NCBI GenBank assembly: GCA_963707875.1
Contig: CAVPRU010000003.1
Coordinates: forward strand, 1-64,000
DNA length: 64,000 nt
Reading direction: 5' to 3'
DNA from: SZUA-320 sp963707875
GTDB taxonomy: Bacteria > Gemmatimonadota > Gemmatimonadetes > Gemmatimonadales > GWC2-71-9
The notes under the pieces were generated by a model that had not been told where the DNA came from, did not search any database, and saw nothing but the letters and a program-made list of their open reading frames with translations. This document shows positions 8,308-16,082 of the stretch, piece after piece (positions within the stretch are counted from its first letter, which is position 1; each line of letters begins with the position of its first letter). The position numbers and the translations under genes were made by a program.

Positions 8308-10200
8308 TCAGGCGTAACGCAGGAGCCGCTCCGTTACCGCCGCCTCCGTTTCACCCCCGAGGTACAGCCGGGCCCAGAGCTCCATGCTCAGCAGCCGGAA
8401 CACCAGCCCGCTCCCCTCCTCGGTGGAGCGATAGATCGCCGCTTCCTCCTGGGGACCCCACTTGAACAACTCCGCTACCATGCCACCACGCAACATCGGG
8501 TGGGCAGAGTGCCAGAGAGCGTTGGGAACCCCGAACCCGATCTTCGGAGCGTGGATGATGTCGTCCGGAAGGCGGCCCGTGGCCGCGGCCTTCACGATCC
8601 GCTTGGTCTGGCCGCCGTGGAACTTGGAGCGAGGATCGAGGTGGAGTCCGAAGTCGATCAGGTTGCTTTCGAGAAACGGCACCCGTGATTCCAGCGACGC
8701 CGCCATCCCCATCTTGTCGTTGGCCGGGAGCAGGGTGGCGAGATGGCAGTAGATGTCCTCGAACTCACGGGCCAGGAAGGCCCGGTCCTCCAGGGGGGTG
8801 ACGGGCTCCAGCTTCTGCCACAGGGCCTGGGCCCGGAAATGGCGCTGGGCCCCGTCGATCGTGGCCAGGCATTCCGGCGCCGCGGTGGACGATGGCAGGC
8901 CCTCGGATGGCTGAAACGGTTCGGTCGCCAGTCGGGCAAGATCGGGCGGCACCAGCCGGCCGAGCAGCCGCCCCAGGAAGCGAAGCGGCCTGACATTGGG
9001 CACTAACCGGGCGTGGAGCCGTCGCCGCCGCCACATCCGGGAGGCCGCCACCGCCCAGCGGTAACCTCCGAACAGCTCGTCCGACCCCTCGCCATTGAGC
9101 AGCACCTTGAAGCCATCGGCACTGGCGGCCTGGTTCACGCCGAGGGCCAGAGGGTTCGACGGGAAGAAGATCGGCTGGTCGTTATGGAAGGCGGCCTTGG
9201 CCCAGAGCGCCAGGTACTCGGACCGCCCCATCGGCACCCGCCGGAGTTCGATGTCGAGATGCCGACACACCCGTTCCGCCTTGTCGGCCTCGTTGATCCG
9301 GTATCCCTCGGCCTCGGCCACATAGGCCACGATGTCCGGATTGATGTCCCGGGCCACGGCCGCGACCAGACTCGAATCGAGGCCCCCACTGCACATGGTG
9401 GCCAGGGGGGCATCACTGAGCAGATGGAGCTCGACGCTCCGGGCAAAGTGCCCCTGGAACTCCGCCACCTGATGCTCGAATGGCACCCGACCCGCTTCGA
9501 TGATCCGACCGACATCCAGATCCCGGAGCAGATCAAACCAGGTGTGGGTTGTCTCCCCCGTCTGGGTGAGCTCGATCATGGTCCCGGGCACCATCTCTCT
9601 GACCCCCTCGAATGGGGTCCATCCGCCGGTCAACCGGCCGAGGATCGCCTGGGTGGTGAGGCTGTGCAGGTCGGCCCGGCAGGGGACGGCTGGATGGGCG
9701 AAGAGGGTCTTGGCCTCGGAGGCGAAAACCACGGTGGGCCCGCGATGGGCCAGATAGAGCGGTTTGATCCCGGTGCGGTCCCGGGCCAGCCAGAGCGTGC
9801 TGCTCCGGTGATCGAAGTAGGCAAACGCAAACATGCCGTTGAATCGGGGCACCGCCCGGGCGACCCCCCAGCGATGGAGGGCGTACAGGACCACCTCGGT
9901 GTCACTGGCACTCCGAAACCGGACACCCTCCTCCTCCAGTTCCCGCCGAAGCTCCCGGAAGTTGTAGACCTCCCCGTTGTACGAGATCACCCCCTGCCGG
10001 TCCTCGGTCACGAACGGCTGATGGGCCATCGGACTCAGGTCGAGGATGCTGAGCCGGGTGAGCCCCAGCCCCAGACCGCCATCGGTCCAGGTGCCCCGGT
10101 CATCGGGGCCGCGATGATGCTGCCGGTCGAGCATGGCCGACAGCACGGTCTCATCAGCCGGTGTACCACCGCGGTTCCAGAAGCCTGCTACGCCACACAT
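8308..10200 (-). CDS. asnB: Asparagine synthase (glutamine-hydrolysing)
   Basis: A 630-aa AsnB-family enzyme that amidates aspartate, or another carboxylate, with ATP and glutamine. The start at 10200 is chosen because the N-terminal nucleophile must be Cys2 (MCGVAGFW). Glutaminase features are the RGPDD loop, LSILDLSPMAHQP and YNGEVYNFREL. The synthetase half starts near residue 240 with the PP-loop SGGLDSSLVAAVA, and GEGSDELFGGY and SRVPFLES follow. The length and the extended C-terminus resemble the exopolysaccharide- or antibiotic-associated amidotransferase group as well as true AsnB, so the acceptor is not certain. It is a monocistronic gene divergent from the riboswitch-controlled htpX unit. 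Confidence 0.88.
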   Translation of the reverse strand: MCGVAGFWNRGGTPADETVLSAMLDRQHHRGPDDRGTWTDGGLGLGLTRLSILDLSPMAHQPFVTEDRQGVISYNGEVYNFRELRRELEEEGVRFRSASDTEVVLYALHRWGVARAVPRFNGMFAFAYFDHRSSTLWLARDRTGIKPLYLAHRGPTVVFASEAKTLFAHPAVPCRADLHSLTTQAILGRLTGGWTPFEGVREMVPGTMIELTQTGETTHTWFDLLRDLDVGRIIEAGRVPFEHQVAEFQGHFARSVELHLLSDAPLATMCSGGLDSSLVAAVARDINPDIVAYVAEAEGYRINEADKAERVCRHLDIELRRVPMGRSEYLALWAKAAFHNDQPIFFPSNPLALGVNQAASADGFKVLLNGEGSDELFGGYRWAVAASRMWRRRRLHARLVPNVRPLRFLGRLLGRLVPPDLARLATEPFQPSEGLPSSTAAPECLATIDGAQRHFRAQALWQKLEPVTPLEDRAFLAREFEDIYCHLATLLPANDKMGMAASLESRVPFLESNLIDFGLHLDPRSKFHGGQTKRIVKAAATGRLPDDIIHAPKIGFGVPNALWHSAHPMLRGGMVAELFKWGPQEEAAIYRSTEEGSGLVFRLLSMELWARLYLGGETEAAVTERLLRYA

Positions 10201-10402
10201 GCCGATGACGCCTCGTCGGGTGAGAATCACGGATTGATCTGACGGGAGGTGTGCTGAAGCTAACGCGTTGTCCCGACAAGGGGAGGCACCGCCCCGGGGT
10301 CCGGGTGGCCATGGCCGGAACCGTCACCCGCGCGGGGAAGCCAGGGCCGGGAGCAACGGGGGAGCATCGCCTTGGATGAGAGGACCTGTTATCTTCGTGG
10401 TT

Positions 10403-10522
10403 GAAGGGGAGTAGCTCGTCCGCCGAGAGGCGGAGGGTGGAATCGTCAAGACTGTCGCTTGCGGGCGGCACGGTTCCATCAGGAGACGGCCCGAACGGGC
10501 CCGGACTCAGAGCGAGACCTTC
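10403..10522 (+). promoter_or_regulatory. yybP-ykoY (manganese) riboswitch aptamer
   Basis: The leader contains the conserved GGGGAGTAGC box (10406-10415), an internal CGTCAA loop segment (10444-10449) inside a stem closed by GGAATC/GGTTCC, and the terminal GCGAGACC (10513-10520). P1 forms between GAAGG (10403-10407) and CCTTC (10518-10522). This is the arrangement of the yybP-ykoY class, which binds Mn2+ and generally turns genes on. The downstream TerC-family gene is a classic regulon member and independently supports the call. The 3' strand of P1 is shared with a terminator hairpin, explaining the switch. The 10201-10402 stretch upstream should hold the divergent promoters; I see no convincing consensus box there. 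Confidence 0.87.
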
Positions 10523-10562
10523 GCCGATCGCCGGAAGGCGATGGCGAGGTCTCGCTTTTTCT
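10511..10562 (+). terminator. Riboswitch expression-platform terminator
   Basis: AGCGAGACC (10511-10519) pairs with GGTCTCGCT (10548-10556), continues after one bulged T with TCGCC/GGCGA, and then with ATCGCC/GGCGAT around a GGAA loop. The stem is followed by TTTTTCTT. Because the left arm contains the 3' strand of aptamer P1, ligand-stabilised P1 would prevent this intrinsic terminator and let RNA polymerase reach htpX. With low manganese the terminator should form. Confidence 0.87.
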
Positions 10563-10579
10563 TATGGAGGTGTCACCCG

Positions 10580-11419
10580 ATGAACAACGTCAAGACGGGT
10601 ATCCTGATGGCGGGCCTGATGGCGCTCTTCCTGATCGCCGGACAGGCCCTCGGCGGCAACCAGGGGCTGGTCATGGCCCTGGTGGTCGGCAGCACCATGA
10701 ACTTCATCATGTTCTTCTTCTCAGACCGAATGGTGCTCAGGATGTACCGGGCCCGGGTCGTGTCCGAGCAGGACGCCCCCGAACTCTACCGGATCGTCGA
10801 CCGGCTCCGGCAGCGGGCCGGATTGCCGATGCCGGTGGTGGCCATCGCCGACCAGCCCCAGCCCAACGCCTTTGCCACCGGCCGGAGCCCGCAGAAAGCC
10901 GTCGTAGCCGTCACCAGCGGTCTGCTCCAGCACATGAGCGTCCGGGAGATCGAGGGAGTCATCGCGCATGAGCTGGGCCACATCAAGAATCGGGACATGC
11001 TGATCTCTACCGTCGCGGCGGGCATCGCCGGGGCGATCGGCTACCTCCCCTGGCTGCTGATGTTCGGGGGAGGACGGCGGAGAGGTGGGGAGGGCGGCAA
11101 TCCTCTGATCATGATCGGGCTGGCGATCCTCGGACCGATCGCCGCGATGCTGATCCAGATGGCGGTCTCCCGGCAGCGGGAGTTCGAGGCCGATCGGACC
11201 GCCGCCGAGATTCTCGGCACCGCGGAACCGATGATGGGCGCTCTCCAGAAACTCGACGCGCTGGCGCGGCGGATTCCCATGGACCTGCCCCCGGCCGCCG
11301 CCCCGCTGGCCCAGGTCAATCCCCTGTCGGCCCAGGGTGGCGGGATCTCCAGGCTGTTTTCGACCCATCCCCCGATTGAAGAGCGGATCGCCCGGCTCGC
11401 GGCGCTGCCCCGGCGATAG
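10580..11419 (+). CDS. htpX: HtpX-family membrane zinc metalloprotease
   Basis: A 279-aa M48B protease. GGAGGTG (10566-10572) precedes ATG 10580. Two N-terminal membrane segments (about residues 6-24 and 28-47) are followed by the catalytic HELGH at 130-134, two more membrane helices (about 145-200), and the third zinc ligand in EFEADRTA (about residue 211). HtpX degrades damaged inner-membrane proteins. It is the first gene behind the manganese riboswitch and is joined directly to the TerC-family gene, so membrane protein quality control appears to be induced together with manganese handling. That pairing is unusual in my knowledge. Confidence 0.93.
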   Translation: MNNVKTGILMAGLMALFLIAGQALGGNQGLVMALVVGSTMNFIMFFFSDRMVLRMYRARVVSEQDAPELYRIVDRLRQRAGLPMPVVAIADQPQPNAFATGRSPQKAVVAVTSGLLQHMSVREIEGVIAHELGHIKNRDMLISTVAAGIAGAIGYLPWLLMFGGGRRRGGEGGNPLIMIGLAILGPIAAMLIQMAVSRQREFEADRTAAEILGTAEPMMGALQKLDALARRIPMDLPPAAAPLAQVNPLSAQGGGISRLFSTHPPIEERIARLAALPRR

Positions 11420-12346
11420 GTGACCCACCCCCCGGCGGTCTGGCTCGGTTTCACCGGGCTCGTCCTGGTCCTTCTGGTCCTCGACCTCGGGGTCCTCAAC
11501 CGTCGCTCGCACGCCCTGTCCCTTCGGGAGGCTTCGACCTGGAGCGGCGCGCTCGTCACCCTCGCCCTGCTGTTCGGCGGGTTCCTCTGGTGGCGCGAGG
11601 GAGCCGCTCCGGCCCTGGAGTTCTACACCGGCTACCTGATCGAACTGTCCCTCAGCGTCGACAACCTCTTCGTCTTCATCCTGATCTTCCAGTATTTCCA
11701 GGTCCCGCCCCAGCTGCGGGCCAAGGTGCTGAAGTGGGGGATTCTGGGCGCCATCGTCATGCGGGCGGTGATGATCCTGGTCGGCGCCCTGTTGATCGCC
11801 CGGTTCCACTGGATTACCTGGGTGTTCGGCGGCATCCTGATCCTGGCCGGGATCAAGATGTTCCGCGGCGGCCACCAGGAGATCCGGCCGGAGAAGAACC
11901 CGGTGCTGCGGCTCACCCGGCGGCTGATGCCGACCCTCAAGCACTATCATGGCGATGCCTTTTTCGTGAAACGCCGCGGCCTCTGGATGGCGACTCCGCT
12001 CTTCCTGGCCGTGGTGTTCGTCGAGTGGAGTGACCTGGTCTTCGCAATCGACTCGATCCCCGCGATCTTCGCCGTGACCCGGGACCCGTTCATCGTCTAC
12101 AGTTCCAACGTCTTCGCGATCCTGGGCCTCCGGGCCCTGTTCTTCGTGCTGGCCAGCGTGATGGACCGGTTCGTCTACCTCGCCAAGGGCGTGGCGCTCG
12201 TGCTGCTGCTGGTCGGGGCCAAGATGGTGGCCGCCGAGTGGATCCACATCTCCACCCCGGCCTCCCTGGCGGCGATCGGTGGCATTCTCTCGGTCAGCGT
12301 GCTCCTGTCCCTCCGGGCCTCCCGGCCCCGCCTAGAAGAGCACTGA
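11420..12346 (+). CDS. TerC/Alx family integral membrane protein, probable Mn2+ exporter
   Basis: A 308-aa protein starting at a GTG that immediately abuts the htpX stop. Around eight membrane helices are visible. The TerC/Alx signature acidic residues are present in SLSVDNLFVF near residue 75 and EWSDLVFAIDSIPAIFAVT near 200. E. coli Alx and other yybP-ykoY-controlled TerC proteins are associated with manganese efflux or homeostasis. With the aptamer upstream, manganese-responsive export is the best supported role. The substrate itself cannot be read from the sequence. Confidence 0.9.
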   Translation: MTHPPAVWLGFTGLVLVLLVLDLGVLNRRSHALSLREASTWSGALVTLALLFGGFLWWREGAAPALEFYTGYLIELSLSVDNLFVFILIFQYFQVPPQLRAKVLKWGILGAIVMRAVMILVGALLIARFHWITWVFGGILILAGIKMFRGGHQEIRPEKNPVLRLTRRLMPTLKHYHGDAFFVKRRGLWMATPLFLAVVFVEWSDLVFAIDSIPAIFAVTRDPFIVYSSNVFAILGLRALFFVLASVMDRFVYLAKGVALVLLLVGAKMVAAEWIHISTPASLAAIGGILSVSVLLSLRASRPRLEEH

Positions 12347-12499
12347 GCGCGTCAGATTGACACGTCGGTGTCGCCCCATGCCACGGGAGGTCAGTCGGGG
12401 CTCACAGCAACCCTTTGTAGAGCCTGACCCTCGGCGATCCCGGCCGACCGGCACGGAATGTGCGCGATGAATGGACGACCGTCACACCGGGAGAGCACA

Positions 12500-13036
12500 A
12501 TGAAACGCGCCTCGGCTCTGGGTGTCGTTCTGCTGCTGGCGGGATGCGGGCTGTTCACCGGGCCTGAGGACGACCTCCAGGACGCCCGGGACCGGTGGGC
12601 CGTGGCCGGACTCACCAGCTACTACTTCCAGTACATCCAGAGCTGCTTCTGCGGCGGCCTCGCCAACCAGAACCTGATGATCCAGGTCACGGCGGGCCAG
12701 GTGACGGATGCCTGGACGCTGGACGATGTCGGCCCGGTCGCCCGGGAGCTGCTGCCCACCCTTCCCACGGTGCCCGATCTGTTCGAGATCGCCGACCGGG
12801 CGGTGCGCGAGGCCTACCGCCATCGACTGAGCTACCACGAGTTCTTCGGTTATCCCACCACGATGGACATCGACTGGATCAAGAACGCCGTGGATGACGA
12901 GGTGGTGTACTCACTCGTCCTGTCTCCGCCAGACCAGTCCGGAGGCCGCGACCTCCGATCCCTGCCGGCCGCCCCCGCCCTAAGTTCCCGCTGGACGGGG
13001 CCGCGGGTGGCCCCCATCTTGGGTGATGCCAGATAG
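12500..13036 (+). CDS. DUF6174-like lipoprotein, paralogue 1
   Basis: A 178-aa lipoprotein from ATG 12500 (GGGAG about 7 nt upstream). The lipobox LLLAGC places the acylated Cys near residue 16. The mature domain starts with RDRWAVAGLTSYYFQYIQSCFCG and ends with the shared FFGYPTTMDIDW..AVDDEVVYSL pattern, like the genes at 14513 and 15006. The Cys-x-Cys after the tyrosine-rich strand is conserved in all three. I associate this fold with DUF6174, of unknown function. About 40 poorly conserved residues follow the domain. An in-frame ATG at 12458 would precede the signal peptide and is less likely. Confidence 0.75.
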   Translation: MKRASALGVVLLLAGCGLFTGPEDDLQDARDRWAVAGLTSYYFQYIQSCFCGGLANQNLMIQVTAGQVTDAWTLDDVGPVARELLPTLPTVPDLFEIADRAVREAYRHRLSYHEFFGYPTTMDIDWIKNAVDDEVVYSLVLSPPDQSGGRDLRSLPAAPALSSRWTGPRVAPILGDAR

Positions 13037-13050
13037 CGAGAGCGGGCCTC

Positions 13051-14364
13051 ATGGCCCGCCTGGGGCTCGCCCGGCCTGACGCCCGGGCCTGGGCCATGTA
13101 CGACTGGGCCAACTCCGGGGTCTACACCCTCGTCATCACCGCGGTCTTTCCGATCTTCTTCGCCAGTTTCGCGTCGTCGGACAAGACCCTGGCCACCTCC
13201 CGCTTTACCCTCGCCACGACGCTTGGCCTGACGATCGCCGCCGTCCTGTCCCCGATCCTCGGCACCCTGGCGGACAAGTCGGCCGCCAAGCTCCGGTTTC
13301 TGGCCGCCTTCGTGGCCCTGGGGATCGTCGGGGTCGGCGGCGATGTTCTTCATCCAGCAGGGCGCCTGGTTCTTCGCGCTGGGCTGCTTCTTGCTCGTGA
13401 CCATCGCCATCAACGGCAGCTTCGTCTTCTACGATGCGCTGCTGCCCCACGTGGCGTCGCTGGACGAGGCCGACCGACTCTCCAGCACCGGTTACGGACT
13501 CGGCTATCTGGGAGGCGGGCTGGTGCTCGCGCTCGGTCTCGCGATGATCCAGCTGCCGGGCCTGTTCGGATTCCCCACCGGCCCGGATCTGACTCCGGCC
13601 CAGGCCTCGCTTCCCACTCGAGCCGGATTCCTGCTCGGCCGCGGGGTGGTGGGTGGTGTTCTCGATCCCGCTCTTTCGCCGCATCCCCGAACCAGCCGAC
13701 CGCTCCCGGGTCGTCCGGCCCGACCGGCCCGAACGCCCTCAGGGAGACCTTTGCCCAACTGGGCCGGACCTTCCGGGACCTCCGGAAGTACCGGGACGCC
13801 TTTCTCTTTCTCCTGGCGTTTCTGATCTACAACGACGGCATTGGGACCATCATCAAGCTGGCCACCATCTACGGAACCGAAGTCGGGATCGGCCCCACCA
13901 CCATGATCGCCGCCATCGTCGTCACCCAGTTCGTCGGGGTGCCCTTCGCGTTCATGTTTGGCAGCCTGGCCGGTCGGATCGGAACTCGCAACGCGATCTT
14001 CACCGGCATTGCGGCCTACGTCGGCATCACCCTCCTGGGCTTCTTCATGCGGACCGACTTTCACTTTCTGCTGCTCGCGGTCCTGGTCGGGATGGTCCAG
14101 GGGGGCACCCAGGCCCTCAGCCGATCGCTGTTCTCCGCCATGATCCCGAAGCACAAGTCGGGAGAGTTCTTCGGGTTCTTCAGCGTGTTCGACAAAGGGG
14201 CCAGCATCCTGGGGCCCCTCGTCTTCTGGCTCATCCTGGAGCTGACCGGATCGAGCCGGAACGCGATTCTTTCGCTGGTGGTGTTCTTCGCCGTCGGGGC
14301 GTTGCTGCTGGCAAGTGTCAACGTGGAACGCGGCAAGGCTGCTGCCCTGGCGGATGCCGCCTGA
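13051..14364 (+). CDS. UMF1/Atg22-like MFS transporter with three apparent frameshifts
   Basis: The N-terminus (RAWAMYDWANSGVYTLVITAVFP) and the C-terminal half (YNDGIGTIIKLATIYG, GGTQALSRSLFSAMIPKHKSGEFFGFF) share one frame. The middle is only sensible in others: frame 2 from about 13335 (FFIQQGAWFFALGCF, FYDALLPHV) to about 13640, then frame 3 (WWVVFSIPLFRRIPEP) to about 13725, then back. Three single-base insertions explain this. Together the pieces give a complete 12-helix transporter of the UMF1 group, whose substrates are largely unknown. Since clearly essential genes in this window show the same defect, sequencing indels are more likely than a pseudogene. Confidence 0.75.
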   Translation: MARLGLARPDARAWAMYDWANSGVYTLVITAVFPIFFASFASSDKTLATSRFTLATTLGLTIAAVLSPILGTLADKSAAKLRFLAAFVALGIVGVGGDVLHPAGRLVLRAGLLLARDHRHQRQLRLLRCAAAPRGVAGRGRPTLQHRLRTRLSGRRAGARARSRDDPAAGPVRIPHRPGSDSGPGLASHSSRIPARPRGGGWCSRSRSFAASPNQPTAPGSSGPTGPNALRETFAQLGRTFRDLRKYRDAFLFLLAFLIYNDGIGTIIKLATIYGTEVGIGPTTMIAAIVVTQFVGVPFAFMFGSLAGRIGTRNAIFTGIAAYVGITLLGFFMRTDFHFLLLAVLVGMVQGGTQALSRSLFSAMIPKHKSGEFFGFFSVFDKGASILGPLVFWLILELTGSSRNAILSLVVFFAVGALLLASVNVERGKAAALADAA

Positions 14365-14512
14365 CCCCTCCTGCCGTGTCGGAACGACACGTCGCGGATG
14401 TCTCCGAAATGGACAGATTGACTCGCGGGAGGTCGAAAGAAGAGCCTGAGGGGCCTCTTGCAGACCTCTCCATGTCCTGGCGGTCGGCATGGTCCGTGCG
14501 TCGCGGGGGATC

Positions 14513-14965
14513 ATGCGACGACTGTTCCTACTGCTCGGTTTGGTCCTGGTCAGCGCCTGTGGGACACCGACCGGGCCGGGTGATCAGGCCGAGTTCCTGT
14601 CACGGAACATGGCGCTCTGGGCCCGAAGAGGTCCGGTCAGCTATCAGTACACCCTGGCCCGGTCCTGCGAGTGTCTGCCGGAGGTCACCCAGCCGGTCAC
14701 GATAGTGGTCCGGAACCAGGTCGTGGCGGAGCGCCATTACCTCACCGGTGCGCCGGTGGACCCGCAGTATGATGCCATCTTCAGCTCGGTACCCGGGCTG
14801 TTCGACCTGATTGAGCAGGCCCTCAATGCCAACGCTCCTGGAGTTGCCGTCCGCTACAACCGACAGCTGGGGTATCCCGAATCGATCCAGATCGATTGGG
14901 TAGCGGGAACAGCCGACGACGAGGTATCGTACCTGATCAGCGGGTTCGGCCCCATCACACCCTGA
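14513..14965 (+). CDS. DUF6174-like lipoprotein, paralogue 2
   Basis: A 150-aa protein from ATG 14513 behind a G-rich ribosome-binding site. The signal peptide MRRLFLLLGLVLVSAC ends in the lipid-modified Cys16. The domain shows GPVSYQYTLARSCECLP, a VVAERHY strand, VPGLFDLIEQAL and the closing GYPESIQIDWVAGTADDEVSYLI. The same blocks occur in the genes at 12500 and 15006. Probably anchored to a membrane leaflet and facing the periplasm. The function is unknown. Confidence 0.78.
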   Translation: MRRLFLLLGLVLVSACGTPTGPGDQAEFLSRNMALWARRGPVSYQYTLARSCECLPEVTQPVTIVVRNQVVAERHYLTGAPVDPQYDAIFSSVPGLFDLIEQALNANAPGVAVRYNRQLGYPESIQIDWVAGTADDEVSYLISGFGPITP

Positions 14966-15005
14966 GCCGCGTCCGAACCGGATCACCGACACCAACGGAA
15001 TCGAC

Positions 15006-15449
15006 ATGCGAGCATCGACTGTCGTCCTGGCCGCCACCCTGCTGCTGGCAGGCTGCGCCAGCCTCACTGAAATCAGTGATCAGGTCCTGGCGGATGCCAA
15101 GCAGCGATGGGCCGACAACGGCCCCGCGTCCTATACCCTGATCCTGCGGCGGACCTGTACCTGCGTCGGGCCGCAGAACCCCATCACGATCGAGGTCCGC
15201 AACATGATCGTGGTATCCCGTGCCTATGGTGACGGAACCCCGGTCGAGTCCCAGTATGCCAGTGAATACCCCGACGTGCCTGGCCTGTTTGCCGTCGTCG
15301 ACCAGATCAAGGCCCAGCGGCCCTACGAGTGGCAGGTTGAGTATCATTCGACCTACGGTTACCCGATGACCATCAACATCAACTACAGCCCCATCACCAC
15401 CACGGACGACGTCTGGTACACCGTCAGCGGGATGATCCCCGTGAATTGA
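15006..15449 (+). CDS. DUF6174-like lipoprotein, paralogue 3
   Basis: A 147-aa lipoprotein with lipobox LLLAGC (Cys15). Domain blocks match the two upstream paralogues: GPASYTLILRRTCTCVG, MIVVSRAYGDGTPVESQY, VPGLFAVVDQI, YGYPMTININY and the ending DDVWYTVSG. It lies 40 nt after paralogue 2, so these two are probably cotranscribed. The conserved CxC suggests a disulfide or metal site. The role is unknown. Confidence 0.78.
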   Translation: MRASTVVLAATLLLAGCASLTEISDQVLADAKQRWADNGPASYTLILRRTCTCVGPQNPITIEVRNMIVVSRAYGDGTPVESQYASEYPDVPGLFAVVDQIKAQRPYEWQVEYHSTYGYPMTININYSPITTTDDVWYTVSGMIPVN

Positions 15450-15495
15450 GGTTCAGGCCGGGCCGCCGGGCCCGGCCATCTTCCGCCCGCCATCC

Positions 15496-16056
15496 TCACG
15501 CCGGCCACCGCCAGCCGAAGATCCCTGCCGTCACCAACGCGTACACCAGCCCGTCGAAGGTGGATTTGACGGTCGTGCTCCACGACCGCTTGTACCAGAT
15601 GGAATTCTGCCACAACGCCATCGCGTAGGCGGCGAACGCTACGGTGCCCGCGAGTCGGAAGACTTCAAGGTACCCGGTGCCGGGCGACAGGAACCGGCTG
15701 AGCAGGTAGGCCACCACGACGCCGATCACCAGGGTATAGCCGAACCACTGCGCCAGCGCGGGCCCCATGCCGAACGACCCCCCGGGCAGGACATTCAGGA
15801 ACGCGATCGGTCCCTGCTTCACCTTGGCCAGGAACTCCGGCGACTTCCGTTCCTGGTTCGACTTGGCGAACGGCATGATGTACTCGCCCGGCGGGATCGC
15901 CAGTGGCCGGAGGGCATCCATCGCCCTGGCCTCATCGGGCAGGCCCTTGAAGTCGGTCTGGTGATAGCTCATCACCATGTGAATCAGCGAACTGACCACG
16001 AACACGGCGACCGCGGACAGCACGATCGGCATCCAGAGCGAGAGAATGGTGACCAC
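15496..16056 (-). CDS. Four-helix integral membrane protein of unknown function
   Basis: A 186-aa protein from a GTG at 16056 with an excellent AGGAGGG a few nt upstream. Predicted membrane spans: residues 7-28, 98-120, 130-150 and 165-182. Between span 1 and 2 is a roughly 65-aa polar loop containing HMVMSYHQTDFKGLPDE and GEYIMPFAKS. I have seen no close match and cannot name a family. It follows the ETF-quinone oxidoreductase gene on the same strand by about 26 nt and could share its transcript. Confidence 0.65.
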   Translation of the reverse strand: MVTILSLWMPIVLSAVAVFVVSSLIHMVMSYHQTDFKGLPDEARAMDALRPLAIPPGEYIMPFAKSNQERKSPEFLAKVKQGPIAFLNVLPGGSFGMGPALAQWFGYTLVIGVVVAYLLSRFLSPGTGYLEVFRLAGTVAFAAYAMALWQNSIWYKRSWSTTVKSTFDGLVYALVTAGIFGWRWPA

Positions 16057-16082
16057 GAAACCCTCCTGGTGGGATGTGAGGA

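Noticed and set aside
10403..10500. A tRNA gene suggested by the AGTAGCTCG stretch
   Set aside because: No T-loop or acceptor stem; the elements fit the yybP-ykoY aptamer instead.
10721..12247. A 508-codon minus-strand frame opposite htpX and the TerC-family gene
   Set aside because: Pro/Gly/His/Asp-rich antisense translation with no domains; the plus-strand genes carry all family motifs.
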